Under the pieces are notes generated by a model. The model was given only the letters and a program-made list of their open reading frames with translations, searched no databases and had not been told where the DNA came from. Position numbers and translations under genes: made by a program. This document shows, one piece after another, positions 6,777 to 13,099 of a stretch of 31,095 nucleotides of DNA. The DNA comes from a virus. The DNA is taken from positions 1 to 31,095 of IMG/VR virus record IMGVR_UViG_3300049259_000082; one strand, written 5' to 3'. Numbering within the stretch: the first letter of the stretch is position 1; each line of letters starts with the position of its first letter.

Positions 6777-7016
6777 GACGAACGACCGTTCGCCAAGAAC
6801 AGCCGTGTAATTGCGAATGTGTAACTAGATTTTGTGTCCGAAGAGAGGGCCGCCGAAGCGGCCCTCGAGGAACGTCTGGTGCGACGGTTCACGTGACGCC
6901 GCTCCCCTTCTCCGTCGCGACGGTCAGGACAGCCTCCAGTGCTCCACCGTTCTCCGCCCGACTGTTTGAGCAGGCAGCACCGGTGGCGGCCGACCAGGCC
7001 GACGCGAGATCTGCGC
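6777..7016. other. Intergenic stretch without a gene (240 bp)
   Basis: An open minus-strand frame here (6773-7072) has unusual composition (mainly Arg and Ser), no Shine-Dalgarno sequence and no recognisable features, so I do not call it a gene. The region contains the hairpin at 6845-6866 and a relatively A/T-rich patch at about 6805-6835. It is one of the two gaps in the leftward early operon large enough to hold a promoter, a processing site or a terminator. Confidence 0.6.
6845..6866 (-). terminator. Perfect 9-bp hairpin with UUCG-type loop (processing or terminator)
   Basis: The minus-strand RNA folds as a 9-bp perfect stem (GAGGGCCGC with GCGGCCCTC) closed by the four bases TTCG, a very stable tetraloop. 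No U run follows on the minus strand, so classical intrinsic termination is doubtful. It may be a pause, an RNase protection element or a Rho-linked site between the gp3-like gene and the helical protein gene. Confidence 0.55.
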
Positions 7017-8165
7017 TCACGACGTGTGACCTGCGAGCGCCGTCTTCGCCTTGTCGATCGCTTCGCGTTCACGTGCTTTGCGTGCAGCCTCGTTCCGTTC
7101 GGCGGGCAGCTGCGCCTCTTCCTCGAACTCGGCGATCAAGGTCGACGCTTCCAACAGGTCGACGGTCGTCAACTGCTCGGGCAGTCCGAACGTGGAGACG
7201 AACGCCTGCTTGCACAGCTTCCGCCACTCTTCCGGCAGCACATTCATGCGCTCGACGAGTCGGCCGATCACCTCCGGCTCAGCCGACTCCAACGGCTCGG
7301 TGCGGGAAGGTTGGTCGACGAGCTCGGCGTCGACGATGTCGTCATCAGAGTTCGAGGCCGCGGCGGGCGACACGTCCGCCGCCGCGCCGTCGGCCTCTGA
7401 CGGGTCGGCCCCTGAATCCGACCCGCGTTCCAGTTCACCAGCGGTCGTCGACGGTGGCAGCGCTCCGACTTGTGCGGCGCCGGCCGCCAACGCTTCCATC
7501 GTCTCGTCGACGCCGAGCACCGGAACGATGAACTTGTGTGTCTCGCCGGCGATCACCGAACGCCGGTGCTTGAGCGCCAGCACTCCCCTGGTGAGGCCTC
7601 GTTCCTGCAGCGATTGGATGAGGTCGACCATGCCGGGCATCTCCTGAGCGGCGTTCCACGAGCCGCTGTCGAGACGCCACACGCCGCCGAACCGAACCTC
7701 CGGCAAGATCACCGAAAGCCGGGTGCGTGGCTTGCAGGCCATCGACAGCTCGGCCGAACAAATGCACGGCACCTCCGTGAACTCGGCGCCGTCGGCACCG
7801 CGGGTCACGATCTGGCAGGTCAGCCCGTCACACCGCTTCGAGCACCCGCCGTTCGTCCACTCTTCATAGATCGGCGTGCCTCCCAGCGGGTCCGGTGGAA
7901 GCACAACTCGGATCTCCGAAGCGAGCGAGGCGAGACGGAACTGGCCGGCAGCGGCCTTCGGCTCGTTCCACGGCTTGACCTCGCCGCCGTACAGGCCGGC
8001 GACCTGCTGCAATGCCTCTTCGTCATGCGACGTGAAATCGAACGTGCTCTTCGCCGTCGGGATCTCTTTGCCGCGCGCGTTCGTCGTCTTCTCGCCGAAG
8101 CGGATGCGTCCCGCCTCGGGAATGCGACGATGTAGGTTGGCGATCGGAACGACCGGGCGCGTCAT
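7017..8165 (-). CDS. phiC31 gp3-like recombination directionality factor family protein (382 aa)
   Basis: The N-terminal two thirds match the family of actinobacterial gp3-like proteins: GRIRFGEKTTNARG, then STFDFTSHDEEALQQVAG, YGGEVKPWNEP, VVLPPDPLGG, a Cys cluster (Cys108, 112, 117, 134, 136, 144; GGCSKRCDG), RTRLSVILPEV and GGVWRLDSGSWNAAQEM, then HKFIVPVLG. phiC31 gp3 is the directionality factor that lets the serine integrase excise the prophage; many homologues have no known role. The C-terminus has an acidic linker and a helical, charged tail beyond the usual domain. The start is ATG 8165 in an ATGA overlap with the nuclease gene. No serine integrase is in the window, only tyrosine ones. 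Confidence 0.78.
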   Translation of the reverse strand: MTRPVVPIANLHRRIPEAGRIRFGEKTTNARGKEIPTAKSTFDFTSHDEEALQQVAGLYGGEVKPWNEPKAAAGQFRLASLASEIRVVLPPDPLGGTPIYEEWTNGGCSKRCDGLTCQIVTRGADGAEFTEVPCICSAELSMACKPRTRLSVILPEVRFGGVWRLDSGSWNAAQEMPGMVDLIQSLQERGLTRGVLALKHRRSVIAGETHKFIVPVLGVDETMEALAAGAAQVGALPPSTTAGELERGSDSGADPSEADGAAADVSPAAASNSDDDIVDAELVDQPSRTEPLESAEPEVIGRLVERMNVLPEEWRKLCKQAFVSTFGLPEQLTTVDLLEASTLIAEFEEEAQLPAERNEAARKAREREAIDKAKTALAGHTS

Positions 8166-9145
8166 GCCGCGCTCGCGATCTTCACGGCCGTCACCGGGAT
8201 GCGCCCCGGCTCCGTCGTCGCGCACACCGTCTGGAAGCTGCAATAGCCGCACGCCCAGAACGTGCCGGTGTCAACGATCTGATCGTCGCGCTTGACCTCC
8301 CACCGACCCGTCTTCGGATCGACGATCTCGTGGCCGGCGGGAAGCTCCGGTGTCGCGAACTTGCGGGCCGCGAGCTGGCCTTCGTCAAGCAGGTCGAGGA
8401 TGCCTTGCAGACGCTTCTGCTCGGCGACCGCCCACGGCTCGAACTCTTCGCGGCTGTAGGACCATTCGGCGCAGAAGCGGGTGAGCTCGCCGATCTTCTT
8501 GCGGGCCGCCGCCGGCTTCGAGATCGCCTCGGTGGCGATGTAGCCGATCACGATCTCATCCGCGTCGATCGCCAGTCCGTTCAGCGCGGCTTGGAGCTTG
8601 TGCTCCCAGGACGGGCCTTCGGGGTTGCCGCGTTCGCCGACCTTCATCTTGTAGGAGAAGCCGCCGCACGTCTTGAGCTCGAACAGGATGCGCTTGATCG
8701 GCGGGTGATAGCCGGAGGTGTCGGGCGCGCCGACTTCCATCGCGACGTCGGGCATGTCGATGACGGCGTCGGCGTGACCGGAGGCGTCAAGGCCGCCGAT
8801 GCGTAGCTTCGCCTCGATGCTCGCATCCGGGAACTTCTCGGCGAGCGCCGCCTGCCACGCCTCGTGGATCAGCGTGCCCAACGACGTCACCCACACGCCG
8901 GGCAGATCCATCGGATCGGAACGCGGCACACCGGCAGCCGTGAAGGCGATCGCCCGCGAGCACTTGCCCGCATCGGAGTGGCGGACGCGTGTGCCATGCG
9001 CGGTCGGCTTGTCGCCGGCCTCGTCGTTGGCGGCCGCCATCTTCTCGACCAGTAGCTGCACGAACCGCGGCTGCGCGTCGGGCGGCTCACCGGCCGTTGA
9101 TGTCTCGGCTTTCGGAAGGTTGGAGAGATCCTGCGCGAGCGGCAT
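8162..9145 (-). CDS. PD-(D/E)XK nuclease, Cas4/RecB-like, with probable Fe-S cluster (327 aa)
   Basis: The motifs are in order: SDAGKCSRAIAF near residue 60 with Cys62, LGTLIHEAW (His94), GHADAVID (Asp126), FELKT (Glu156-x-Lys158) and EHKLQAALNG with Gln185. The C-terminal CGYCSFQTVC gives Cys299, 302 and 308, which with Cys62 could hold a 4Fe-4S cluster as in AddB, Cas4 and similar exonucleases. It is probably an exonuclease that produces single strands for phage recombination or replication. ATG 9145 overlaps the preceding stop (TGATG). It sits next to the gp3-like gene and, together with that gene and the HNH genes, forms a recombination module. Confidence 0.88.
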   Translation of the reverse strand: MPLAQDLSNLPKAETSTAGEPPDAQPRFVQLLVEKMAAANDEAGDKPTAHGTRVRHSDAGKCSRAIAFTAAGVPRSDPMDLPGVWVTSLGTLIHEAWQAALAEKFPDASIEAKLRIGGLDASGHADAVIDMPDVAMEVGAPDTSGYHPPIKRILFELKTCGGFSYKMKVGERGNPEGPSWEHKLQAALNGLAIDADEIVIGYIATEAISKPAAARKKIGELTRFCAEWSYSREEFEPWAVAEQKRLQGILDLLDEGQLAARKFATPELPAGHEIVDPKTGRWEVKRDDQIVDTGTFWACGYCSFQTVCATTEPGRIPVTAVKIASAA

Positions 9146-9501
9146 CAGACCGAAATCCGTGCACGCTCGGACTGCAGTTCCTCGATCGTCTTGACCTTCC
9201 ACACCGTCGACGTCTCCTGCGTCTCGTGGCCGATCAACTCGGATCTCACGTAGCGGGCGAGGACCAGGCCGGCGCCGAAGTCCCACACGAACAGCGACGA
9301 GTCGGGCGACGACGACGGCTCGATGCGATGCGGCCGGGCGGCGAGCACGTCGTCGAGCTCGTCTTCCTGCACACCTCGGAAGATGTGAATCATCCGTTCG
9401 GACGACTGCGGGACCGGCATGTCCTCGTGCTTCCGATAGAAGGCGGCGAGGGCTTCGAGCGCGTCGGCGAACTCGGCTGCTGTCGGCTGGGTGGGTGTCA
9501 T
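9145..9501 (-). CDS. Hypothetical early protein (118 aa)
   Basis: A clear Shine-Dalgarno sequence (AGGAG, 9 bases before ATG 9501) fixes the start. The protein is mixed alpha/beta (FADALEALAAFYRKHEDMP, RMIHIFRGV, SSLFVWDFGAGLVLARYV). I do not recognise a domain. It is translationally coupled to the nuclease gene, so the two proteins may work together. Confidence 0.7.
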   Translation of the reverse strand: MTPTQPTAAEFADALEALAAFYRKHEDMPVPQSSERMIHIFRGVQEDELDDVLAARPHRIEPSSSPDSSLFVWDFGAGLVLARYVRSELIGHETQETSTVWKVKTIEELQSERARISV

Positions 9502-9525
9502 GGGATACTGCTCCTGCTCGGCCGT

Positions 9526-9693
9526 TCAGGCGGCCGTGGCTGCGACGGGGTTCACGCCGTCGCTCGTGTTGACCGAGCCGAGGGATTGCGCCCCTCGGCT
9601 CGTGTCGTTGAGATCGATCACGCCGACAAGACGCAGGCACTCGAAGCGAAACTCGGCGTCGGTGCGAAGCGGAAGCGCCGGGACGCGGGTCAT
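9526..9693 (-). CDS. Small hypothetical protein (55 aa)
   Basis: ATG 9693 overlaps the upstream TGA (ATGA). It has good codon use and a hydrophobic segment (RLVGVIDLND) followed by a Ser/Gly/Ala tail. No known domain is seen. It is included because the reading frame and the start overlap fit the operon, although it is short. Confidence 0.5.
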   Translation of the reverse strand: MTRVPALPLRTDAEFRFECLRLVGVIDLNDTSRGAQSLGSVNTSDGVNPVAATAA

Positions 9694-9947
9694 GACGCCT
9701 TCTTCCAGCGCTTCAGCGCGAGTCGTTGCATGTGGGCTTTGAGGGCGTGCTCGGCCCGGACGGCGCGCTCGGCAGGTGTGAGCGCGCCGTCCGGGTCGAC
9801 CTGCTGCTCGAAGCGGGCCATCGCCGCGGCACGGCCCGGCGCGGTGCGAGCGGAACGATCGGCGGTACGCGCCCATGATTCGTGGGCGCCGATGCGGCCG
9901 GTGATCTCGGCGCGACGAAGGCGCTCGGCGGGCGTGAGGCGCGCCAT
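9690..9947 (-). CDS. Small helical actinobacterial-type protein (85 aa)
   Basis: ATG 9947 lies in a TGATG overlap. It has two conserved elements: AHESWARTADRSART near the N-terminus and FEQQVDPDGALTPAERAVRAE leading into HMQRLALK. Short proteins with this VDP-x-G-x-L-x-P-x-ER-AxRAE pattern are abundant in actinobacterial chromosomes and prophages. Their function is not known; the helices suggest a DNA- or protein-binding role. It directly follows the Xre gene. Confidence 0.75.
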   Translation of the reverse strand: MARLTPAERLRRAEITGRIGAHESWARTADRSARTAPGRAAAMARFEQQVDPDGALTPAERAVRAEHALKAHMQRLALKRWKKAS

Positions 9948-10186
9948 CAGGCGACCGCCGCCGGGAAGGCGAGTTCGGGGAACAGCGTCTCCGGTTCACA
10001 TCCGAGTCCGTCGGCGAGCTTGCGGACGGTGCGCATCGATGCGCCGTGGTCGCCGTTGACGAGTCCCGACAGAGTCGTGAGAGGCATGCCGCCAAGTGCG
10101 GCGATCTCGCTCATCGACAGGTGCTTCGCCCTCGCCAGATCGAGGAAGGCGGCCCTGCTGAGCCGGTAGCCCTTCGGTCGTGCCAT
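9947..10186 (-). CDS. Cro/C1-type HTH (Xre family) protein (79 aa)
   Basis: The sequence contains a classic Xre helix-turn-helix: ARAKHLSMSEIAALGGMPLTTLSGLVNG (helices II-III), then TVRKLADGLGCEPETLF. It starts the leftward early operon and is transcribed away from the plus-strand repressor gene, the position of a Cro-like protein. A promoter (TTGCAA-17-TACAGT) ends directly at the ATG, so its transcript may be leaderless. It probably binds the repeats at 10197-10239. Confidence 0.88.
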   Translation of the reverse strand: MARPKGYRLSRAAFLDLARAKHLSMSEIAALGGMPLTTLSGLVNGDHGASMRTVRKLADGLGCEPETLFPELAFPAAVA

Positions 10187-10192
10187 GCGGAC

Positions 10193-10221
10193 ACTGTACC
10201 GGAGTTTCCCGGAGGTTGCAA
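10193..10221 (-). promoter_or_regulatory. Early leftward promoter, sigma70-like, probably leaderless
   Basis: The minus-strand elements are TTGCAA (10216-10221) and TACAGT (10193-10198) separated by exactly 17 bases. The expected start of transcription, about 7 bases after the -10, falls at the A of ATG 10186, so the Xre gene would have a leaderless mRNA, a common arrangement in actinobacteria. Half of the palindrome at 10197-10232 lies inside the spacer and touches the -10 box, a good place for repressor binding. Confidence 0.65.
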
Positions 10222-10239
10222 GAACTCCGGTATCCCGGA
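10197..10239. repeat. Operator-like inverted repeat with repeated TCCCGGA half-sites
   Basis: TACCGGAGTT (10197-10206) and AACTCCGGTA (10223-10232) form a perfect 10-bp inverted repeat, 16 bases apart. Each arm is followed by TCCCGGA (10207-10213 and 10233-10239). Another CTCCGG occurs at 10301-10306, upstream of the plus-strand repressor gene. This is typical of a two-sided immunity operator between divergently transcribed HTH genes. Confidence 0.65.
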
Positions 10240-10337
10240 GCGTTTCAGCAGGTCAGACCGACGACACGCCCGTAATTACGTCTGTGCAAGTAGCCATCTA
10301 CTCCGGCAAACTTCGGTAGCTTTCGGCTTTCGATCGG

Positions 10338-10685
10338 GTGAAGGTGGGCGCCACGGTGGCTGAGGATTGGGTCCGAGTCGGAAAGGCGATCGCGGACCGA
10401 ATCGAAGAGCTGTCGCTCACAGTTGCCGAGATCGACAGGAGAGGCGTGTCCGACAAGACGCTGAAGGCGTACATCGCCGGTCAACCAATCCGACGCGCCG
10501 ACAAGCGACGAGCACTCTGCGAGGTCCTCGGCTGGACGCCTCGCTCGATAGGGCTGGTCGCAGCTGGAGGTGATCCCGAACCTGTCACGCCTTCGGCGGC
10601 GGAGGTGGCTGCCCTCCGGGCCGAGGTGGCAGAACTTCGGCGTCGCGTCGAGCGGCTGGACAGTGCGCCAGGTGATCCTCGATGA
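10338..10685 (+). CDS. Repressor-like HTH protein with C-terminal coiled coil (115 aa)
   Basis: The N-terminal 65 residues are an HTH domain: WVRVGKAIADRIEELSLTVA, GVSDKTLKAYIAG and LCEVLGWTPRSIGLV. A Pro-rich linker precedes a heptad-like helix (AAEVAALRAEVAELRRRVERL) suited to dimerisation. Divergent transcription from the Xre gene across an operator region and its location beside Int1 make it the best candidate for the immunity repressor. The start could be GTG 10338 or GTG 10356; the second has a Shine-Dalgarno-like AAGGTG. Confidence 0.75.
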   Translation: MKVGATVAEDWVRVGKAIADRIEELSLTVAEIDRRGVSDKTLKAYIAGQPIRRADKRRALCEVLGWTPRSIGLVAAGGDPEPVTPSAAEVAALRAEVAELRRRVERLDSAPGDPR

Positions 10686-10836
10686 CCCGCCGCAATCCAT
10701 CGACCTCGGCTCGCAGTGCTTGCAACTCGTCCACGTCCCGCCCTCTCTTCTCGTCGCTTGATCTCCACCCAGGGAACGCACGTTCGACCTTATTGGGCGG
10801 GTGTGACGGTTACATGCGTGTGATTCGGAGGACCCA

Positions 10837-11169
10837 ATGAACGATGATCTGTACGCCCGTCGCCGAACGAGCGGCACGGCGCTCATGGTGATCGCCGCCG
10901 TCATCCTCGTGCTCGGCATGTTCCTCTGGATTCACTCGACGAGCAGAGCGAGCGACCAACGACGCGACCGGCAACTGCTCGCTGCGATGGAAGGACGCGA
11001 CGCCTCGAACATCCATGTCGAGCCGAATCGAGCTCCCGCCCTCGCGGCTTGGGCGGTCGGGGCGGTCGGGCTTCTCGCCGGCATCGCCTTGTACGCCTCG
11101 GCACCGCCTCACACCGACGATCAAGCTCCGATCGCAGCGCCGAAGGATGCGACCGACGGCTGGTCCTAG
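10837..11169 (+). CDS. Two-span membrane protein next to integrase (110 aa)
   Basis: ATG 10837 has a strong GGAGG upstream. Two hydrophobic helices (TALMVIAAVILVLGMFLWI and AAWAVGAVGLLAGIALYA) are separated by a charged loop with a basic stretch (SDQRRDRQLLAAMEGRD). Lysogeny-region proteins of this type often change the cell envelope or exclude other phages, but no family is recognised. It is cotranscribed with or independent of the repressor (151-base gap) and its stop overlaps that of Int1, so the two genes converge. Confidence 0.6.
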   Translation: MNDDLYARRRTSGTALMVIAAVILVLGMFLWIHSTSRASDQRRDRQLLAAMEGRDASNIHVEPNRAPALAAWAVGAVGLLAGIALYASAPPHTDDQAPIAAPKDATDGWS

Positions 11170-12062
11170 AGCATGTCGCCCAAGCTCAACGATCGATGTG
11201 CGTTGCGCGCCCGTTCGGCCGCGGCCGACTTGCCGTAACGATCCAGCATCGACCTCGAGCGCCATCCGGCGATCTGCATCAGGTCACCCTCCTTGCCGCC
11301 CTCCGCCAACCACTGATGCGCGAACGTGTGCCGGAACTGGTGCGGATGCACCTCAATGCCGACCGACCGGGCCCGGCGCTTCACGATCTGATACACGCCT
11401 GAGTTGGTGAGTCCGCCTTTCCCTTTCGCGCCGAGCCACAACAGATCCGTCATGTCGGCGAGACGATGGCGTCTTCGAATGCGGATGTAGCGGTCGATCG
11501 CCTGGGCGGTCTTCGCTCCGAACGGCACGATCCGCTCGCGGCGACCTTTGCCGATGACGGTCGCGCGGAAGCCGCGCAGGTCGACGGCGGCGACGGTGAT
11601 GTGGGCCATCTCGTCGAGTCGCACACCGGCGTCGAAGAAGAGTCGGAGGATCGCTGCGTCGCGCCGGTCGGCGAAGTCGGTGCCCGAACAGGTCTTCAAG
11701 ATGCGGCGGGCGTCGTCGAGGTCGATGACCGGCACCGGCTTCTCCGGCACGATCGGTGTTTCCATGCCGGCCATCGGATCGGCCGGGATCTCGTCTTCGG
11801 CGACCAGCCATTTGAACAGCTGCTGTAACGCCCGGAAGCGAAAGGAGACGGTCGCAGGTGCATGCAGGTGGGCCTGCTCGGCGAGGTAGCGAAGGATGTG
11901 CTCACGGCTGATGGCAGCGAGCTCGTCGACGTCGGCGTGGCGGACCAGCTGCCCGGCCGAGTCGGTGTATGAGCCGATCGTCTTGTCGGCGAGGTTGCGT
12001 GCACGCATCGAAAGCTCCCAGGACGCGAGCATGTCGAGGGTGAGCGGTGGGAGTTCGGCCAT
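11166..12062 (-). CDS. int: Tyrosine integrase Int1 (298 aa)
   Basis: The core-binding domain (about 10-95, with DMLASWELSMRARNLADKTI) is followed by the catalytic domain: Arg148 in FFDAGVRLDEM, Lys172 in GKGRRERIVPF, His241-x-x-Arg244 in HQFRHTFAHQ, Trp267 in IAGWRSR and Tyr276 in MLDRYGKS. All the expected catalytic residues are present. The start at ATG 12062 lies 118 bases from the tRNA-derived attachment core, so it is the cognate enzyme. It probably recombines the phage into the 3' half of a host tRNA-Arg(UCU). Confidence 0.95.
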   Translation of the reverse strand: MAELPPLTLDMLASWELSMRARNLADKTIGSYTDSAGQLVRHADVDELAAISREHILRYLAEQAHLHAPATVSFRFRALQQLFKWLVAEDEIPADPMAGMETPIVPEKPVPVIDLDDARRILKTCSGTDFADRRDAAILRLFFDAGVRLDEMAHITVAAVDLRGFRATVIGKGRRERIVPFGAKTAQAIDRYIRIRRRHRLADMTDLLWLGAKGKGGLTNSGVYQIVKRRARSVGIEVHPHQFRHTFAHQWLAEGGKEGDLMQIAGWRSRSMLDRYGKSAAAERARNAHRSLSLGDML

Positions 12063-12139
12063 GGGCGGATCGTACGGTCCGGGTGTGACGGAATCGGCCA
12101 GTTACCCGCTCGCCGTGCGCCGTAGGGTTGGCTGTGGTT

Positions 12140-12178
12140 CCGCCCGCCCCTGCGTTTCCGCAGGTGACGGGCGGTTTT
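12140..12178 (+). terminator. Bipartite hairpin with T run beside attachment core
   Basis: The outer 7-bp stem CCGCCCG/CGGGCGG (12140-12146 with 12168-12174) encloses an inner 6-bp stem CCTGCG/CGCAGG with a TTTC loop; four T follow on the plus strand. It looks like an intrinsic terminator for plus-strand transcription. On the opposite strand it immediately follows the tRNA-like sequence, like the terminator behind a tRNA gene, so it may have been carried with the host sequence. Confidence 0.6.
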
Positions 12179-12179
12179 G

Positions 12180-12221
12180 CGCCCCCGGCAGGATTCGAAC
12201 CTGCGACCATCCGCTTAGAAG
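12180..12221 (-). other. attP-like core: 3' half of tRNA-Arg(UCU)
   Basis: Read on the minus strand, the segment gives the anticodon loop CTTCTAA (anticodon TCT), the 3' anticodon stem GCGGA, a 5-base variable loop, the T arm GCAGG-TTCGAAT-CCTGC, the 3' acceptor CGGGGGC and the discriminator G. The bases upstream do not pair with the anticodon stem and the 5' half of a tRNA is missing. Therefore it is not a functional tRNA but the mimic used by an integrase that restores the tRNA after integration. The Int1 gene starts 118 bases away. Confidence 0.88.
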
Positions 12222-12235
12222 TTAGGAAGGCCGAT

Positions 12236-12258
12236 ACGCCGTAGGGTCCGGCGTTTTT
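12236..12258 (+). terminator. Hairpin with T5 run, plus-strand terminator-like
   Basis: ACGCCG (12236-12241) pairs with CGGCGT (12249-12254) around a 7-base loop and ends in a run of five T. It is on the plus strand, pointing towards the minus-strand lysis genes, so it would stop plus-strand transcription crossing the attachment site. One of the arm-like repeats overlaps its left arm. Confidence 0.5.
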
Positions 12259-12300
12259 CCTATATGTAGAGGTGCGCTGTCATCCCAGTTATCCGCTCTG

Positions 12301-12399
12301 TCAACGAGGCGGAGGCCACACGGCCAGCAGCGCGAGCAGCAGAATGCCGACCGGCACGATGCAGCCACCATTCCAGACGCCTCCGCAGGAGGCCACCAC
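12301..12399 (-). CDS. Tiny hydrophobic peptide downstream of holin (32 aa)
   Basis: A GTG at 12399, six bases after the holin stop, opens a 32-residue frame ending at 12301. It encodes a single hydrophobic helix (IVPVGILLLALLAVWPPP) with two N-terminal Cys. Actinophages often have one or more tiny membrane peptides behind the holin. No Shine-Dalgarno sequence is seen, so the call is tentative. Confidence 0.4.
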   Translation of the reverse strand: MVASCGGVWNGGCIVPVGILLLALLAVWPPPR

Positions 12400-12405
12400 G
12401 GCCGC

Positions 12406-12582
12406 TCAGCGCCGACGGGCGGGCTTCGTGTTGGGGATCGCCCACACGCCCACCGTGACCACCACAACGCCGCACAGCCCGAACCATTCGGCGCCGTCCA
12501 TCCGTCCGTCGGCGAGGCATGTCGAGCCCCAGGTGCCGAGGGCGGTGAAGAAGGCGGCGATCGCTTTCGCGTAGGCGTTCAT
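12406..12582 (-). CDS. Holin-like membrane protein (58 aa; alternative long form to 12702)
   Basis: ATG 12582 follows a good Shine-Dalgarno sequence (CCAGGAGACATCCC). The protein has an amphipathic N-terminal helix (NAYAKAIAAFFTALGTWG), an acidic linker (DGRMDGAEWF) and one membrane helix (GLCGVVVVTVGVWAIPNT), a familiar layout for small actinophage holins. The same frame is open up to a GTG at 12702 and would add 40 charged residues (including WWRLMSQLLDECDDDW). A long inhibitory form and a short lytic form, as in lambda S, are possible but unproven. Confidence 0.65.
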   Translation of the reverse strand: MNAYAKAIAAFFTALGTWGSTCLADGRMDGAEWFGLCGVVVVTVGVWAIPNTKPARRR

Positions 12583-12703
12583 GGGATGTCTCCTGGGTTC
12601 GGCGTTGATGGTCGAGAAGATCCGTACGGCGCGTTGCTCGCCGCGCCAGTCGTCGTCGCATTCGTCGAGGAGCTGCGACATGAGCCGCCACCAGTCGTCC
12701 ACC

Positions 12704-13099
12704 TCACCGGATGCACACGCCGCCAAGGTTGACGGTGCACGGCTTCGGCGGGACAGTGGTCGTAGTCGTCGACGGCGGCCTGGTCGTGCTCGTCGTCGAG
12801 CTCGGCGACGGGCGGGCGGTCGGAGACGATCGAGCCCGCGGCGATGTCGTCGTGGTCGGCACTGCGGGGATCGGAATGCCCCGCGACGTGTAGTCCTCTT
12901 CCAGCTGCGTGATGCGCGCCCGGTTGGTGAGGATCTCGCCCGCCTGGTTGTTGAGCCGCTCGTGCAAGCTCTTGGTCTGCAGATCGTTGGCGTGATTCGA
13001 GAAGCCGTAGCCGATGAGCAGTCCGAGCATCCCGATCGCACCGAGCACGGCGATGGCGCCGATGAACCGCCATTGTTGGCGGCCTTCGTCACTCGTCAT
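12704..13099 (-). CDS. Single-span protein with coiled coil and Thr/Pro-rich stalk (131 aa)
   Basis: A membrane helix near the N-terminus (FIGAIAVLGAIGMLGLLIGYG) is followed by a coiled coil (NDLQTKSLHERLNNQAGEIL...), then a Thr/Ser/Pro stalk and a short Cys-containing end (CTVNLGGVC). The topology, a membrane anchor with a long extracellular stalk, could bridge the envelope during lysis. No family is recognised. ATG 13099 lies 11 bases inside the upstream gene. Confidence 0.6.
   Translation of the reverse strand: MTSDEGRQQWRFIGAIAVLGAIGMLGLLIGYGFSNHANDLQTKSLHERLNNQAGEILTNRARITQLEEDYTSRGIPIPAVPTTTTSPRARSSPTARPSPSSTTSTTRPPSTTTTTVPPKPCTVNLGGVCIR

Larger units (their letters stand above)
12118..12247. 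repeat. 11-bp direct repeats, candidate integrase arm sites
   Basis: CGCCGTAGGGT occurs at 12118-12128 and at 12237-12247, in the same orientation on both sides of the tRNA-like core. Tyrosine integrases often use short direct repeats outside the crossover core as arm-type sites. The pair could serve that purpose here; binding is not shown. Confidence 0.5.

Noticed and set aside
6773-7072. Minus-strand frame in the early intergenic gap
   Set aside because: The 99-residue product is mainly Arg and Ser, without a plausible start or domain, so I treat the region as non-coding.
12180-12221. Intact tRNA-Arg gene
   Set aside because: Only the 3' half is present. The sequence upstream cannot pair with the anticodon stem and no D arm or 5' acceptor is present.
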